From: Chitinophaga ginsengisegetis
GTDB lineage: Bacteria > Bacteroidota > Bacteroidia > Chitinophagales > Chitinophagaceae
Assembly: GCF_900168065.1 (NCBI RefSeq)
Contig: NZ_FUZZ01000003.1
Location: 248,001 to 312,000 of the forward strand
Direction: 5' to 3'
Length of the DNA stretch: 64,000 bases
The notes beneath the pieces were generated by a model. The model was not told the origin of the DNA. It saw only the letters and a program-made list of their open reading frames with translations, and did not search any database. Below, in pieces: positions 49,929 to 60,195 of this stretch; within the stretch, counting starts at the first letter, position 1, and each line of letters opens with the position of its first letter. The translations under genes were made by a program, and so were the position numbers.

Positions 49929-51368
49929 ATGAGCCAAAGGGTGAAAGTCAAGCAAATCTTGTCAGACGACAAGGCGCATTACGAAGTTACAGTTAAGGGT
50001 TGGGTGCGTTCATTCCGCAACAATCAGTTTATAGCTTTGAACGATGGCTCCACCAATAATAATTTACAAATAGTAATTAATACTGAGAATACGGATGCCG
50101 CGCTGCTGAAGCGTATCACTACCGGTGCGGCTATCAGCGCTACCGGCGAAATTATTCCTTCCCTGGGTAAAGGACAGAAAGTAGAATTAAAAGCGGCTAC
50201 CCTGGAAATACTGGGCGACTGCGATCCGGAAAAATATCCGCTGCAGCTGAAGAACAAGCCCAGCCTGGAATACCTGCGTGAAATAGCGCATCTGCGTTTC
50301 CGCACCAATACCTTCGGCGCCATCTTCCGTGTACGCCACGCACTGGCATTTGCAGTACACCGTTTCTTTAACGAACGCGGATTTGTGTACCTGCACACGC
50401 CTATTATTACCGCTTCCGATGCAGAAGGCGCCGGTGAAATGTTCCGCGTAACCACACTGGACATGAAAAAACCGCCACTGAACGAAAACGGCGATATTGA
50501 TTACAAGGAAGATTTCTTCGGCAAATCCACCAACCTCACTGTTTCCGGGCAACTGGAAGGAGAACTGGGCGCTATGGCCTTTGGCGACATCTACACCTTT
50601 GGCCCAACTTTCCGTGCTGAAAACTCCAACACAGCCCGCCACCTGGCAGAGTTCTGGATGATTGAACCGGAAATGGCCTTCTATGAGCTGGAGGAAAACA
50701 TGGACCTCGCGGAAGCATTTATCAAGTCTGTTATCGGCTATATACTTGATAACAATCGTGATGACCTCGACTTCCTGGCCAACCGCCTCGCGGAAGAAGA
50801 GAAACAAAAACCACAGCAGGAACGCAGTGAAATGGGACTGATTGAAAAGCTGGAATTTGTGCTGAACAACGAGTTTGTACGTATTACCTATACAGAAGCC
50901 ATCGACATTCTGAAAAACAGCAAGCATAATAAAAACAAAAAGTTCCAGTACCTGATCGAAGGCTGGGGCGCCGATCTGCAGAGCGAACACGAACGCTACC
51001 TGGTAGAAAAACACTTTAAGAAACCGGTGATCTTAACCGATTATCCTAAAGAGATCAAGTCTTTCTACATGAAGCTGAACGACGACAATAAAACCGTGCG
51101 GGCAATGGATATCCTGTTCCCCGGCATCGGTGAAATGGTAGGCGGTTCGCAGCGTGAAGAGGACTACGACAAACTGGTAAAACGTATGCAGGAAATGCAT
51201 GTGCCGGTAGAAGAACTAAGCTGGTACCTGGATACCCGCCGTTTTGGTACTGCGCCACACGCCGGGTTTGGCTTAGGCTTTGAACGCCTGATGCTGTTTG
51301 TTACCGGTATGACGAACATCCGCGATGTAATTGCATTCCCGCGGACACCGAAGAGCGCAGAGTTTTAA
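49929..51368 (+). CDS. asnS: Asparaginyl-tRNA synthetase
   Basis: A 479-residue class IIb synthetase charging tRNA-Asn. The N-terminal OB-fold (about 1-110) has [20 protein letters not shown]. The catalytic core has motif 1 region [17 protein letters not shown], motif 2 [19 protein letters not shown] and motif 3 [16 protein letters not shown] with [13 protein letters not shown] use the ATG at 49929 ([11 protein letters not shown]); the upstream extension to 49884 covers the promoter. It is monocistronic, ending at the terminator at 51394. Confidence 0.96.
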   Translation: MSQRVKVKQILSDDKAHYEVTVKGWVRSFRNNQFIALNDGSTNNNLQIVINTENTDAALLKRITTGAAISATGEIIPSLGKGQKVELKAATLEILGDCDPEKYPLQLKNKPSLEYLREIAHLRFRTNTFGAIFRVRHALAFAVHRFFNERGFVYLHTPIITASDAEGAGEMFRVTTLDMKKPPLNENGDIDYKEDFFGKSTNLTVSGQLEGELGAMAFGDIYTFGPTFRAENSNTARHLAEFWMIEPEMAFYELEENMDLAEAFIKSVIGYILDNNRDDLDFLANRLAEEEKQKPQQERSEMGLIEKLEFVLNNEFVRITYTEAIDILKNSKHNKNKKFQYLIEGWGADLQSEHERYLVEKHFKKPVILTDYPKEIKSFYMKLNDDNKTVRAMDILFPGIGEMVGGSQREEDYDKLVKRMQEMHVPVEELSWYLDTRRFGTAPHAGFGLGFERLMLFVTGMTNIRDVIAFPRTPKSAEF

Positions 51369-51393
51369 GCGGAGTTATTATTTTTGATTTTAT

Positions 51394-51434
51394 AAAAAGA
51401 AGGGAGACAGCCGTTGGCTGTCTCCCTTCTTTTT
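51394..51434 (+). terminator. Rho-independent terminator after asnS
   Basis: A 19-bp stem AAAAAGAAGGGAGACAGCC/GGCTGTCTCCCTTCTTTTT with a GTT loop and a T run. Confidence 0.92.
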
Positions 51435-51522
51435 TATCTCTTACTTATGGAAACTCCCCTTCTCCGCATCTATACTCCTGAAAGCGCTTTCAACCAATTT
51501 CGTTTAACCTAAACCGTTATTT

Positions 51523-52044
51523 ATGGCTGAAATAAACACCGCTACACAGGGGAGTAAAAGAGGCACCCGCAGCAACAAAAAATCTACACGTGTAGATATG
51601 ACACCTATGGTAGACCTGGGATTCCTGCTGATCACTTTTTTCATGCTTACCACCACCATGGCCAAACCCAAAACAATGGATCTTATCATGCCCAAAGAAG
51701 ACGGCGATCCGATGTCGTTGCCGGCCAAAAAAGCACTGACCGTAATCCTCGGTCCGGACAACCGTATTGCCTGGTACGAAGGCATTGGCGACGACCCCGC
51801 AATGCCGCCACAGGTGCACTACAGCACCTATGCCAACCGTAACGGAATCCGGGATGTGATCATCGCAAAAAAGGCTGCCGTATACGAAGCTTTCCACAAG
51901 AATGAGCTGATGGTACTGATCAAAGCAGACAAGGCATCGAATTATAAGAATGTGGTGGATATGATGGATGAAATGCTCATCAATAAAGTAGACCGCTACG
52001 CAATGGTAGATATTAACGATAAAGAGGCCGGCTACTTCAAATGA
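51523..52044 (+). CDS. ExbD/TolR-type biopolymer transport protein
   Basis: A 173-residue protein with a short basic cytoplasmic N-terminus, one membrane helix and a periplasmic domain. The helix follows the family signature RVDMTPMVDLGFLLITFFML, including the Asp needed for proton use. ExbD works with ExbB and TonB to energise outer-membrane transport. No exbB, tonB or second exbD is adjacent, so it probably joins subunits encoded elsewhere. A 2OG oxygenase gene starts 43 bp downstream. Confidence 0.9.
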   Translation: MAEINTATQGSKRGTRSNKKSTRVDMTPMVDLGFLLITFFMLTTTMAKPKTMDLIMPKEDGDPMSLPAKKALTVILGPDNRIAWYEGIGDDPAMPPQVHYSTYANRNGIRDVIIAKKAAVYEAFHKNELMVLIKADKASNYKNVVDMMDEMLINKVDRYAMVDINDKEAGYFK

Positions 52045-52087
52045 GCTATTTTTCCCTACCTTTATCGCTCCAAAACAATTATTCAAT

Positions 52088-53044
52088 ATGGCAACTACCC
52101 ACTCTATCCCCTCAGTGGATCTTGCAGACTTCACATCCGGAGATGCAGGACGAAAGGCAGCCTTTGTGCAGCAGTTAGGTAAGGCTTATGAAGAAGTTGG
52201 TTTTGTAGCGGTAAAGAATCATGGGATTCCTGACGAACTGATTGCGGACCTCTACAAATACGTACAACAATTCTTCAAGCTTCCCGCTGACACCAAACAT
52301 CAGTATGAAATTCCGGAACTGGCCGGGCAACGCGGTTATACTTCCTTTGGTAAAGAACACGCCAAAGGTTATGACGCTCCGGACCTGAAGGAGTTTTTCC
52401 AGTTTGGTCAAACTGTGGAAGATAAAGATCCTATCAGTTCGGAATATCCTGCCAACGTACAGGTAGCGGAAGTGCCGGAGTTTACGCCAACTTTCTTTAA
52501 AGCATACCGTGGGTTTGAAAAATCCGGTAAATACCTGTTACAGGCCATCGCCCTGTTCCTGGGACTGGAGGAAACCTATTTTGATGATAAAATCCATAAT
52601 GGCAATTCCATCCTGAGAGCCATCCATTATCCGCCTATCACGCAGGAGCCTAAATCGGCCATCCGTGCGGAGCAGCATGAAGATATCAATCTCATCACTT
52701 TACTGGTGGGCGCCTCTGCGGATGGTTTGCAGATCCTGGATAAACAAGATAACTGGGTACCGGTTACCTCCCTGCCGGAACAGATTGTGGTAAATGTGGG
52801 AGATATGTTGCAGCGGTTAACAAACAACCGTTTAAAATCTACCACACACCGGGTGGTGAATCCTCCCCGCGAAATGTGGAATACTTCCCGCTATTCGATT
52901 CCTTTCTTCCTGCATCCAAAATCCAATATGAAACTGGACAGCCTGGAAAGCTGCGTTACTGCACAGAACCCGCTGGCATATGAACCCATCACTGCCGGTG
53001 AGTACCTGGATGAGCGCTTACGCGAAATAGGCTTGAAAAAATAG
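52088..53044 (+). CDS. 2-oxoglutarate/Fe(II) oxygenase, isopenicillin-N-synthase-like
   Basis: A 318-residue double-stranded beta-helix oxygenase. The N-terminal part matches the DIOX_N domain (IPSVDLADFTSGD, GFVAVKNHGIPDEL). The iron site is His-Asp in EQHEDINLITLL (about 197-199) and His in KSTTHRVVNPP (about 255), with RYSIPFFLHP giving the Arg-x-Ser pair that binds 2-oxoglutarate. Substrate is unknown; bacterial relatives act on amino acids and small molecules. It is 43 bp after exbD and ends at a hairpin (53058). Confidence 0.9.
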   Translation: MATTHSIPSVDLADFTSGDAGRKAAFVQQLGKAYEEVGFVAVKNHGIPDELIADLYKYVQQFFKLPADTKHQYEIPELAGQRGYTSFGKEHAKGYDAPDLKEFFQFGQTVEDKDPISSEYPANVQVAEVPEFTPTFFKAYRGFEKSGKYLLQAIALFLGLEETYFDDKIHNGNSILRAIHYPPITQEPKSAIRAEQHEDINLITLLVGASADGLQILDKQDNWVPVTSLPEQIVVNVGDMLQRLTNNRLKSTTHRVVNPPREMWNTSRYSIPFFLHPKSNMKLDSLESCVTAQNPLAYEPITAGEYLDERLREIGLKK

Positions 53045-53366
53045 GGACTATACATAGCAAAGTCCCGGTAAAATTGTTACCGGGACTTTGTAAATATCCT
53101 GCGTATAAGCAAGTCTCTTCTTTAACGGTTCTTCCTGATATGGTTATTCTTTAGATCCGAACATTTCTCATGTTGGTGGGTAATTAACCTGTCTGATAAA
53201 TTGATCACAACGGACAAAAGGCCATATTCGTTATAATAATCACCGATATTACAAGTATTGTGCCTTTATTATTTTGGGGATTACCGATATTAGCAACACG
53301 GTTGTATTTTGTCCGGATATTTGAGTACCTTATAACCTGTCCAATCGGCATACACTAAAATAAACT
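53045..53366. other. 322-bp region upstream of chrA with repeats
   Basis: After the hairpin at 53058-53090 it holds a direct repeat ACCGATATTA at 53242-53251 and 53283-53292 (41 bp apart, about four helical turns) and an inverted repeat CGGACAAAA at 53211-53219 with TTTTGTCCG at 53307-53315. No coding frame is supported. Confidence 0.6.
53058..53090 (+). terminator. Hairpin after the 2OG oxygenase gene
   Basis: CAAAGTCCCGGTAA pairs with TTACCGGGACTTTG (14 bp, 5-nt loop). The T residues are within the stem, so it is a probable but not textbook terminator. Confidence 0.6.
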
Positions 53367-54560
53367 GTGCTTCTACGTCATATACCTTTTCTTAAAGCTG
53401 TGCTATTACATAGCATCACTGCCTACGGAGGCCCGCAGGGTCATCTGGCCATGATGATGAAAACATTTGTACAGCAACGGAAGGATGTAACGGAACAGGA
53501 GCTGATGGAATACAATGCTTTCTGCCAGCTGCTTCCCGGCGCTTCTTCTTCCCAAACCCTTACCTTAATCGGCTATAAACGCGGCGGCGCAATACTGGCT
53601 ATTATTACCCTGCTCATCTGGATTTCCCCGGCCTGTTTGATCATGGGTTCCCTGAGTTTCCTGTTGCAATATTTCGGCAAAAATGCCCTGCACACTGATA
53701 TTTTCAAGTACGTACAGCCGATGGCGGTAGGCTTCCTCGCGTACGGGGGCATCCGTGCTTTCCGGATCAGTATTAACAGCGTGGCCACTTTTGCCATCAT
53801 GGTGGTATCCATGTTCACTGCCTTCTTCCTGAAATCGCCGTGGACCTTTCCCGCGCTGATCATCCTGGGGGGTATTGTATCCAACTTCAGTAACAAACGT
53901 ATTCCCGGTGTGGCGGAAAAGCCCCGTAAAATACAGTGGGGAAATATCTGGTTATTTGTGTCGTTGTTTATACTCGCCGGATTCCTTTCTGAGCTGGCGC
54001 GTACCCACGAGTGGATTACCAGGCGGCCATTTAACCTCTTTGAAAACTTTTACCGTTTCGGCAGCCTTGTATTTGGCGGAGGGGATATCCTGATTGCGAT
54101 GATGCTGGAACAGTATGTAACCCGCGCCAAATCGCAATATCTTTCTGCGGAAGAGTTACTTACCGGCGCCGGTATTATGCGGGCGCTCCCTGGTCCTACC
54201 TTTTCCATATCTGCGTATGTAGGCGGTATGGCCATGCGTAACCTGGGTATGGGTTACCAGTTCCTGGGGTGTATTATAGCGCCTATTGCGATCTTTTTGC
54301 CCAGCCTGTTGCTGGTATTGTTTTTCTTCCCTATCTGGAATAACCTGAAAAGATACGTGGTGATATACCGTGCCCTCGAGGGGATCAATGCGGTAGTAGT
54401 GGGTATTATGTGGGCAGCCACTTTTATTCTCTTCTTTGTGATCCCGGTCAACTGGTACAACCTGCTGATCATGGCCAGCACCCTGGCATTGCTGTGCCTT
54501 ACCAAGGTGCCTTCCCCTTTTATCGTACTGGCGTGCCTGTTACTGGGCTGGCTGTTATGA
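53367..54560 (+). CDS. Chromate transporter (CHR family, two-domain)
   Basis: A 397-residue membrane protein with two homologous CHR domains. The first has [12 protein letters not shown] (FGGPxxH motif with Tyr for Phe) and [21 protein letters not shown]; the second has [12 protein letters not shown] and [16 protein letters not shown]. ChrA exports chromate by proton antiport; the family may also move sulfate-like ions. The start is a GTG at 53367; the first in-frame ATG would remove part of the first domain. Its last 6 bp overlap the convergent sigma-54 regulator gene. Upstream repeats suggest dedicated regulation. Confidence 0.9.
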   Translation: MLLRHIPFLKAVLLHSITAYGGPQGHLAMMMKTFVQQRKDVTEQELMEYNAFCQLLPGASSSQTLTLIGYKRGGAILAIITLLIWISPACLIMGSLSFLLQYFGKNALHTDIFKYVQPMAVGFLAYGGIRAFRISINSVATFAIMVVSMFTAFFLKSPWTFPALIILGGIVSNFSNKRIPGVAEKPRKIQWGNIWLFVSLFILAGFLSELARTHEWITRRPFNLFENFYRFGSLVFGGGDILIAMMLEQYVTRAKSQYLSAEELLTGAGIMRALPGPTFSISAYVGGMAMRNLGMGYQFLGCIIAPIAIFLPSLLLVLFFFPIWNNLKRYVVIYRALEGINAVVVGIMWAATFILFFVIPVNWYNLLIMASTLALLCLTKVPSPFIVLACLLLGWLL

Positions 54561-55904
54561 TGCGCTGATATTGTATTCTTTAATTTTATTGTAAAGCGTG
54601 GTTAACCCGATGCCCATCAGTTCTGCGGCCCTGGTTTTATTGCCTTTGGCGTGGGCCAGCACCCGGATAATGTGTGCTTTTTCCATATCTGCCAGTTTAA
54701 GGGAAGATGCATCTTCCGCGTTCCCTTGCTGAAAATCGAACGGCAGCACGGGGGTATCCAGTATGTCCGTGTCCGTTAGGATGGCGGCTCTTTCGATTAC
54801 ATTACGCAGTTCGCGGATATTTCCCTTCCAGCTGTGCTGTTGCAGCGCCTGCAGGAAAGCGGGCGTCATCCCGGTAATACGTTTATTCATTTTAGGCGCT
54901 ATCTGCTGAAGAAACCAGGTGGCCAGCAATGGGATATCTTTCCGGCGTTCGTTTAGTGATGGCAGGGAAATCTGGAAGGCCGACAGCCGGTAGTAGAGAT
55001 CGGACCGGAAATGCCCGGCTTCGATTTCCTGCTCCAGTTGCCGGTTGGTGGCAGCGATGATCCGTACATTTGTTTTAGTGGGTTTTGTTTCGCCCACTTT
55101 ATAGAACTCCTGCGTTTCCAGCACACGGAGCATTTTGGCCTGCAGTTCTATCGCCATCTCTCCTATTTCATCGAGGAAAATGGTACCGCCGCGGGCTTCT
55201 TCAAAAAAACCTTTTTTATCTTTTACAGCGCCGGTAAAGGCGCCGGCTACGTGCCCGAATAATTCGCTTTCGAGGATCTCTTTTCCAAAAGCGCTGCAGT
55301 TAACGGCTACAAAGGGTTGTTGCCGCCGCTGGCTCCCCTGGTGAATGGCCTGTGCAAATACTTCCTTACCGGCGCCGGTTTCTCCCAGCAACAGTACAGT
55401 CATATCTGACGGCGCCACTTTTTCCGCCAATGCAATGGCGGCGCGTATTTCAGGGGATTCGCCCAGGATGCTGCCGAAATTATATTTACCGCCGATCTTC
55501 TTTTCCAGGTCGCGGATGCGGAACTGCAGGTGTGCCTTATCCAACGCTTTGCTCACCAGCGGGAGGATCCGGTTGTTATCGTCTCCTTTGGTGATATAGT
55601 CAAAAGCGCCGTTTTTAATGGCCTGTACCCCATCGGCGATGTTACCATATGCCGTGAGCACAATGGTTTCAATTTCGGGGTACCTGGCGCGTATCTGCTG
55701 CACCAGTTCCACCCCGTTGCCATCCGGCAGCTTTACATCAGACAGGATCACCTGTATTTCTTCTTTTTCCAGGATCTTTAAGGCAGACCTTATATTGCCC
55801 GCCTCATGAAGTGTATATCCTTCCAGGGCCAGCAGCCGGCTTAAAAGCCTGCGGAGCTGGTCCTCATCATCGATTATTAAAATATGGCCTTTAGACATAG
55901 CCAT
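54555..55904 (-). CDS. Sigma-54-dependent response regulator (NtrC family)
   Basis: A 449-residue regulator. The receiver domain (1-125) has [10 protein letters not shown], the phospho-acceptor Asp in [13 protein letters not shown] and the conserved Lys as DYITKGDD. The AAA+ domain (about 150-380) has Walker [17 protein letters not shown], the sigma-54 contact loop [13 protein letters not shown] and Walker [12 protein letters not shown]. The C-terminal Fis-type HTH is [23 protein letters not shown]. The start is the ATG at 55904 or 55898 ([10 protein letters not shown]). No sensor kinase is adjacent. It follows the DUF4199-like gene by 16 bp on the same strand. Confidence 0.94.
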   Translation of the reverse strand: MAMSKGHILIIDDEDQLRRLLSRLLALEGYTLHEAGNIRSALKILEKEEIQVILSDVKLPDGNGVELVQQIRARYPEIETIVLTAYGNIADGVQAIKNGAFDYITKGDDNNRILPLVSKALDKAHLQFRIRDLEKKIGGKYNFGSILGESPEIRAAIALAEKVAPSDMTVLLLGETGAGKEVFAQAIHQGSQRRQQPFVAVNCSAFGKEILESELFGHVAGAFTGAVKDKKGFFEEARGGTIFLDEIGEMAIELQAKMLRVLETQEFYKVGETKPTKTNVRIIAATNRQLEQEIEAGHFRSDLYYRLSAFQISLPSLNERRKDIPLLATWFLQQIAPKMNKRITGMTPAFLQALQQHSWKGNIRELRNVIERAAILTDTDILDTPVLPFDFQQGNAEDASSLKLADMEKAHIIRVLAHAKGNKTRAAELMGIGLTTLYNKIKEYNISAS

Positions 55905-55920
55905 GCAAAGATAATAGTTC

Positions 55921-56385
55921 CTATGGCTTCCGTGATTTATCTGTTTTCTGATTGGGTTTAAAAACCATAGCACCCAGCAGGGCTGCCACTACGCCAACAA
56001 AAATATTTACAAATAAAGCATTCCCCAGGAAGTAAATCCAGAAACTGCTTTTTACCGTGTCTTCCTCCTGCAGGGCGTGCGATGGGTTTCCACCCACTAC
56101 CAGGTGAAAAATGAGCAGGAATATAGCATACATAATAGTGGCTATGATAGTGGTGCGTAAACCCATATTAAAAGACGTCATAGCCGAGTTCTTATCTTTA
56201 TGTACCCTGTTATAATGAATAATGGAGATCAGCACACCGAGGAACATGATGAGGTTGCCAAAATATCCCATCCACAAATTGCCGTACAACTTTGTTACAT
56301 AAAAGAGGAGGGTAAAAACGATGCATATGGCGCCAAGAATGAAACCATACGCCGGTAGCGCTTTTGAAGATAAAGGCCTTTCCAT
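55921..56385 (-). CDS. DUF4199-like membrane protein
   Basis: A 154-residue protein with four hydrophobic helices (about 12-30, 38-58, 78-97, 118-142) and the beginning AYGFILGAICIVFTLLFYV, like DUF4199 proteins of Bacteroidota. These have no known function. It sits 16 bp upstream of the sigma-54 regulator and 27 bp downstream of ligD on the same strand. The call is by helix pattern and length, so moderately sure. Confidence 0.68.
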   Translation of the reverse strand: MERPLSSKALPAYGFILGAICIVFTLLFYVTKLYGNLWMGYFGNLIMFLGVLISIIHYNRVHKDKNSAMTSFNMGLRTTIIATIMYAIFLLIFHLVVGGNPSHALQEEDTVKSSFWIYFLGNALFVNIFVGVVAALLGAMVFKPNQKTDKSRKP

Positions 56386-56412
56386 AACTCAGTATTTAAA
56401 TGAACAAAATGA

Positions 56413-58929
56413 TCAGGCGTGCGCATTGCTTTCTATTTCACGGATCACTTTACGCAAGTCATTCTTAATACTTTTAATATCGTGCCACAAGTCGCCAGTT
56501 TCGTTTAACCGTTCCAGTGAGTTATGAATATTAAAATCGCTGATACGGAGTTTTTCATTCACTTCTTCCCACAGAAGCGGCATAGATACCGTAGCACCGG
56601 GTTTTGGACGGGCGGAATAAGGAGATGCGACCGTTTGTCCTTTACTGTTTTGCAAAAAGTCGATATACACTTTTTTATTCCGGGCAGATTTAGCGCGAAC
56701 CACACTGGTGCTTTTTGGCAACTCCTCATTAACATGGCGTGCAATATATTCCGCAAGCAGCCGGGTGGTATCATAAGAATGCTTTGCCCCAACAGGCACA
56801 TAGATATGTAAACCGGTAGAGCCGGAAGTTTTACAAAAAGAGGTAATGTTGAAATTATCCAGCATGTTTTTGATATGCAGGGCCGTTTCTACCACGTATT
56901 TAAAATCAATGTCTTCCGGGTCAAGATCCAGTATCATAAAGTCCGGTTTGTCGAGGCTGCTTAACCTCGACAGCCAGGGGTTTATTTCTATACAGCCGAG
57001 GTTTACCATATAGGCCAGCGTAGCTTCGTTATTACATACCAGATAGTCTACATCCTTACCGGTAGAATCTGCGTGCAGCGGCACGCTCTTAATCCAGGCG
57101 GGGGTTTGTTCCAGGTCTAGATCCTTCTGGTAAAAAGAAGGTCCTTTGATACCGTTGGGAAAACGGTGCAGCGACAGCGGCCGGTCTTTCAAATGAGGCA
57201 GCATATATTTTGCCACCGACAGGTAATAATCGATCAGTTGTCCCTTTGAGATCTGCTCATCCGGCCAGTATAATTTCGTTTGATTGGTGAGGGATACTTT
57301 CTTGCTGTTGAGCGTCAGGGTGCGTTCTTTTTCAATAGTAGTAGCCATGTTTATTTTTTTTGCGGTTTCAGGATGTACTTCTTTTGCCGGTTTATCTTCC
57401 CGGAGGCCGAGGAAAACTGGTTGCCTCAGATGTCCGTCGCCGGTCCATTCCTGGAATTTCACTTCACATACCAGCTTCGGCTTTACCCAGGTAACGGGCA
57501 TATTGGTGGCCACCTTTTCTGAGAAGGGCGACGTTTTGCTGATCAGGGGCTGCAGCCTGTTGTAAAGTTCACCGATAGTGGCTTCGTTTAATCCGCCTCC
57601 ACAATGCCCGATGTATTTCATTTTTTTGTTTTCATACATGCCCAGCACCAGGGCACCTATCTGTTTCCTGCTGCCGCGGGGAGCTGTATATCCACAAATC
57701 AGCGCTTCCTGTTCGTTCACAATTTTTATCTTCAGCCACGACATCCCTCTTCTGCCTTCTTCATACACACTGTCTGTTTTCTTGGCAATGATGCCCTCCC
57801 ACTGTTGCTTCCGGGCTTTCTCAAAAAAGCTGGTTCCTTTTTTTAGCACATGAGAAGAGAAACGGATTGTTTTATCATTTAATTCCGCTATCACATCTTT
57901 CAGCAGGCTTTTCCGTTCCAGCAGGCTCAGGTGCTGCAGTTCATTCCCATCGAGATGAAGCAGGTCGAACACCACGTATACCAGTTTCCCTTTACCTGTA
58001 GTCCGGTAATTCTGCAGGGTTTGAAAGTGGGATCTGCCTTTATTATCCAGTACAATAATCTCTCCGTCCAGCACCACATTGTGCGAAATTTTCTCTACGG
58101 CAGCCACTACCGCGGGATAGTCATTGTTGAATGATTTCTCATTGCGCGAATATAAAGTTGCCTTGTGCTTTTCCACGCTGGCAATGGCCCGGTAGCCATC
58201 CCACTTCGTTTCAAAGAGCCAGCCGTCCCCATCAAATGGTTCACTGACAAGGGTTGTAAGCATGGGCTTATATACTTTCTTTATCCGGTGAACAGCCCGT
58301 GCTGTTTTATTTTTTGACTCACTACGTACTACTGCTGTTACTTTTTTTTTTGCCACCTTCGTGGTTGCTTTATTCTTTTCTCCCTGTGCTTTTATTCTTT
58401 CTGGCGTATAGTCTTCACTGTTATATTCATCTACTGCGTACTTATCCTTATGTTTGATCAGCAGCCATGCATTTTCTTCGCGTCCTTTCATCTTCACAAG
58501 GGCAAATTCTCCCTTTAGCTTTTTCCCTTTCATTACAATTTTAAGATCGCCGGATTTCAGCTCCCGGAGGGCTTCTTTATCAAAACTTTTCCCATCGGGA
58601 TTCATCAGTTCAAAGGTGCCTTTGTCCCAGATGTACACCGTACCTGCGCCATAGTTGCCTGCCGGGATGGTGCCTTCAAAATCCTTGTAATCGTAGGGAT
58701 GGTCTTCTACTTCCATTGCCAGCCGTTTATCTGCCGGGTTCATGGACGGACCTTTTGGTATTGCCCAGCTTTTCAGCACGCCATTTACTTCCAGTCTGAA
58801 ATCATAGTGCAGCCGGGAAGCATGATGGCGTTGTACCACAAAGATGTGTTTCCCTGCCACCGGTTTACCGGTAGCAGGTTCGGTAGTTTCCGTGAAGTTT
58901 CGTTTCTTTTTGTATTCCGACAGGCTCAT
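56413..58929 (-). CDS. ligD: DNA ligase D (LigD), three-domain
   Basis: An 838-residue multifunctional enzyme for bacterial non-homologous end joining. Order here is phosphoesterase (about 5-165; QRHHASRLHYDFRLEV), ligase (about 215-510; nucleophile Lys242 in LFETKWDGYRAIA) and primase-polymerase (about 550-830; LDLDPEDIDF, KTSGSTGLHIYVP). The PE-Lig-Pol order differs from mycobacterial Pol-PE-Lig but is common in other phyla. A Lys-rich linker joins PE and ligase (about 180-210). Its ATG overlaps the ku stop by 4 bp, so Ku and LigD are translationally coupled. Confidence 0.95.
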   Translation of the reverse strand: MSLSEYKKKRNFTETTEPATGKPVAGKHIFVVQRHHASRLHYDFRLEVNGVLKSWAIPKGPSMNPADKRLAMEVEDHPYDYKDFEGTIPAGNYGAGTVYIWDKGTFELMNPDGKSFDKEALRELKSGDLKIVMKGKKLKGEFALVKMKGREENAWLLIKHKDKYAVDEYNSEDYTPERIKAQGEKNKATTKVAKKKVTAVVRSESKNKTARAVHRIKKVYKPMLTTLVSEPFDGDGWLFETKWDGYRAIASVEKHKATLYSRNEKSFNNDYPAVVAAVEKISHNVVLDGEIIVLDNKGRSHFQTLQNYRTTGKGKLVYVVFDLLHLDGNELQHLSLLERKSLLKDVIAELNDKTIRFSSHVLKKGTSFFEKARKQQWEGIIAKKTDSVYEEGRRGMSWLKIKIVNEQEALICGYTAPRGSRKQIGALVLGMYENKKMKYIGHCGGGLNEATIGELYNRLQPLISKTSPFSEKVATNMPVTWVKPKLVCEVKFQEWTGDGHLRQPVFLGLREDKPAKEVHPETAKKINMATTIEKERTLTLNSKKVSLTNQTKLYWPDEQISKGQLIDYYLSVAKYMLPHLKDRPLSLHRFPNGIKGPSFYQKDLDLEQTPAWIKSVPLHADSTGKDVDYLVCNNEATLAYMVNLGCIEINPWLSRLSSLDKPDFMILDLDPEDIDFKYVVETALHIKNMLDNFNITSFCKTSGSTGLHIYVPVGAKHSYDTTRLLAEYIARHVNEELPKSTSVVRAKSARNKKVYIDFLQNSKGQTVASPYSARPKPGATVSMPLLWEEVNEKLRISDFNIHNSLERLNETGDLWHDIKSIKNDLRKVIREIESNAHA

Positions 58930-59714
58930 GATGCGCGTTTTTTAGTGGCGGTGGGTTTACCACCCAGACTGGCTTTCAGCTGATCGAACAGGTTATCGCT
59001 CTTGGTGTGTACCACACGCATTTTCTTCACTACGGTTTTCTTACCACCGGCTTTGGCCTTGATAATTTTCAGGAGTTCCGCTTTATATTCATCTTTATAC
59101 TGACTGATATCAAATTCGGTCGTGTATTGTTTTACCAGTTCTATGGCCATATCCAGCTCCTTCTTTGCCAGTTTTATATGTGTTGGCAGGGTGAGGTCGC
59201 CGGAAGGGCGGATTTCTTCCGCAAAGCGGAGTTGTTGCAGCAGCAGGTAATTTTCCCGTGGCCGGATTACGGCCAGGTGTTCCTGGGTACGCAGCACAAA
59301 CCTGCTGATGCCCGCCTTACCCGTTTTTTCCAGGGTTTGTTGCAGTAAGGCATATGCCTTTTCGCCCCCTTTAGCGGGTTCAATGAAATAAGGATTTTCA
59401 AAATAGATGTCATCGATTTCTGTTTCTTCCACAAAAGATTCTATTTCGATGATCTTACTTTTTTTTGGGCTGGCTGCTTCAAAATCTTCATCTTCCAGTA
59501 TAACATACTCATCTTTATACAGATAGCCTTTTACGATCTGTTCCCAGGGTACTTCTTTACCTGTATTTTCATTGATGCGCTGGTATTTGATGTGCGCCCC
59601 GTTTTTGCTATCCAGCATGTCCAGGTCCAGGCGGCTGTCCTGTGTAGCGCTGAATAGTTTTACCGGGATATTTACCAACCCGAATCCTATGGATCCTGAC
59701 CATATAGCTCGCAT
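58926..59714 (-). CDS. ku: Ku protein (bacterial NHEJ)
   Basis: A 262-residue DNA-end-binding protein that threads onto double-strand breaks as a homodimer and recruits LigD. The Ku core starts MRAIWSGSIGFGLVNIPVKLFSAT and has KGYLYKDEYVILEDEDF and YALLQQTLEKTGKAGISRFV. The C-terminus is a basic tail (KAGGKKTVVKKMRVV, ending TATKKRAS), as in other bacterial Ku proteins, where it aids DNA binding. The stop overlaps the ligD start. Divergent from the small acidic protein gene at 59822. Confidence 0.95.
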   Translation of the reverse strand: MRAIWSGSIGFGLVNIPVKLFSATQDSRLDLDMLDSKNGAHIKYQRINENTGKEVPWEQIVKGYLYKDEYVILEDEDFEAASPKKSKIIEIESFVEETEIDDIYFENPYFIEPAKGGEKAYALLQQTLEKTGKAGISRFVLRTQEHLAVIRPRENYLLLQQLRFAEEIRPSGDLTLPTHIKLAKKELDMAIELVKQYTTEFDISQYKDEYKAELLKIIKAKAGGKKTVVKKMRVVHTKSDNLFDQLKASLGGKPTATKKRAS

Positions 59715-59821
59715 AAAATGATAGTTTTGGTATTAAATAAAAGTTAACACAAATGGTACCATGATATTAAAACATCGCGGCATAACTTTTGGTTTTTTAA
59801 GTTTAACTAAAACCTTATTTT

Positions 59822-60169
59822 ATGGAAAAGCCAGGCGAAATGACAACTTTATCGAGGGTATTGGAAAAGCTGCATGAGAAAGGATTTGATCATGAGTTAA
59901 AGATGAGTGATCACGGCAGGTTACAGAATACGGATGAGCAGAAGATCTATAACCCGGAAGACCTGACTATCATTAAAACCTATCGTTTTGAGGGAGAGTC
60001 AGATCCTTCAGATTCCTCCATTTTGTATGTAATGGAAGACCAGGATGGCAATAAGGGCTACATACTGGACGCTTACGGCGCCTACAGTTCGCACGAAGAG
60101 GCAGGTTTTGACGAATTTATCCAGAAGATTAAAGTAGAAGACAGAGAAGATCAGCTGATATTCGGATAG
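59822..60169 (+). CDS. Small acidic protein of a Bacteroidota family, unknown
   Basis: A 115-residue acidic protein without signal or membrane helix. It has TLSRVLEKLHEKGFDHELKM, YNPEDLTIIKTYRFEGESDP and SSILYVMEDQDGNKGYILDA. As I recall, short proteins of this pattern are often labelled phosphoribosylpyrophosphate synthetase in Bacteroidota genomes, but nothing here resembles a PRPP-binding motif, so I do not adopt that name. It stands alone on the plus strand inside the otherwise minus-strand repair and stress cluster, divergent from ku and convergent with topoisomerase IB. Confidence 0.75.
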   Translation: MEKPGEMTTLSRVLEKLHEKGFDHELKMSDHGRLQNTDEQKIYNPEDLTIIKTYRFEGESDPSDSSILYVMEDQDGNKGYILDAYGAYSSHEEAGFDEFIQKIKVEDREDQLIFG

Positions 60170-60195
60170 CCGGGCATAGCAGGCGCCTTTACCTG

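Noticed and set aside
59822-60169. Phosphoribosylpyrophosphate synthetase
   Set aside because: The name circulates for this small family, but the 115 residues lack the PRPP-binding loop and are about a third of the enzyme's length.
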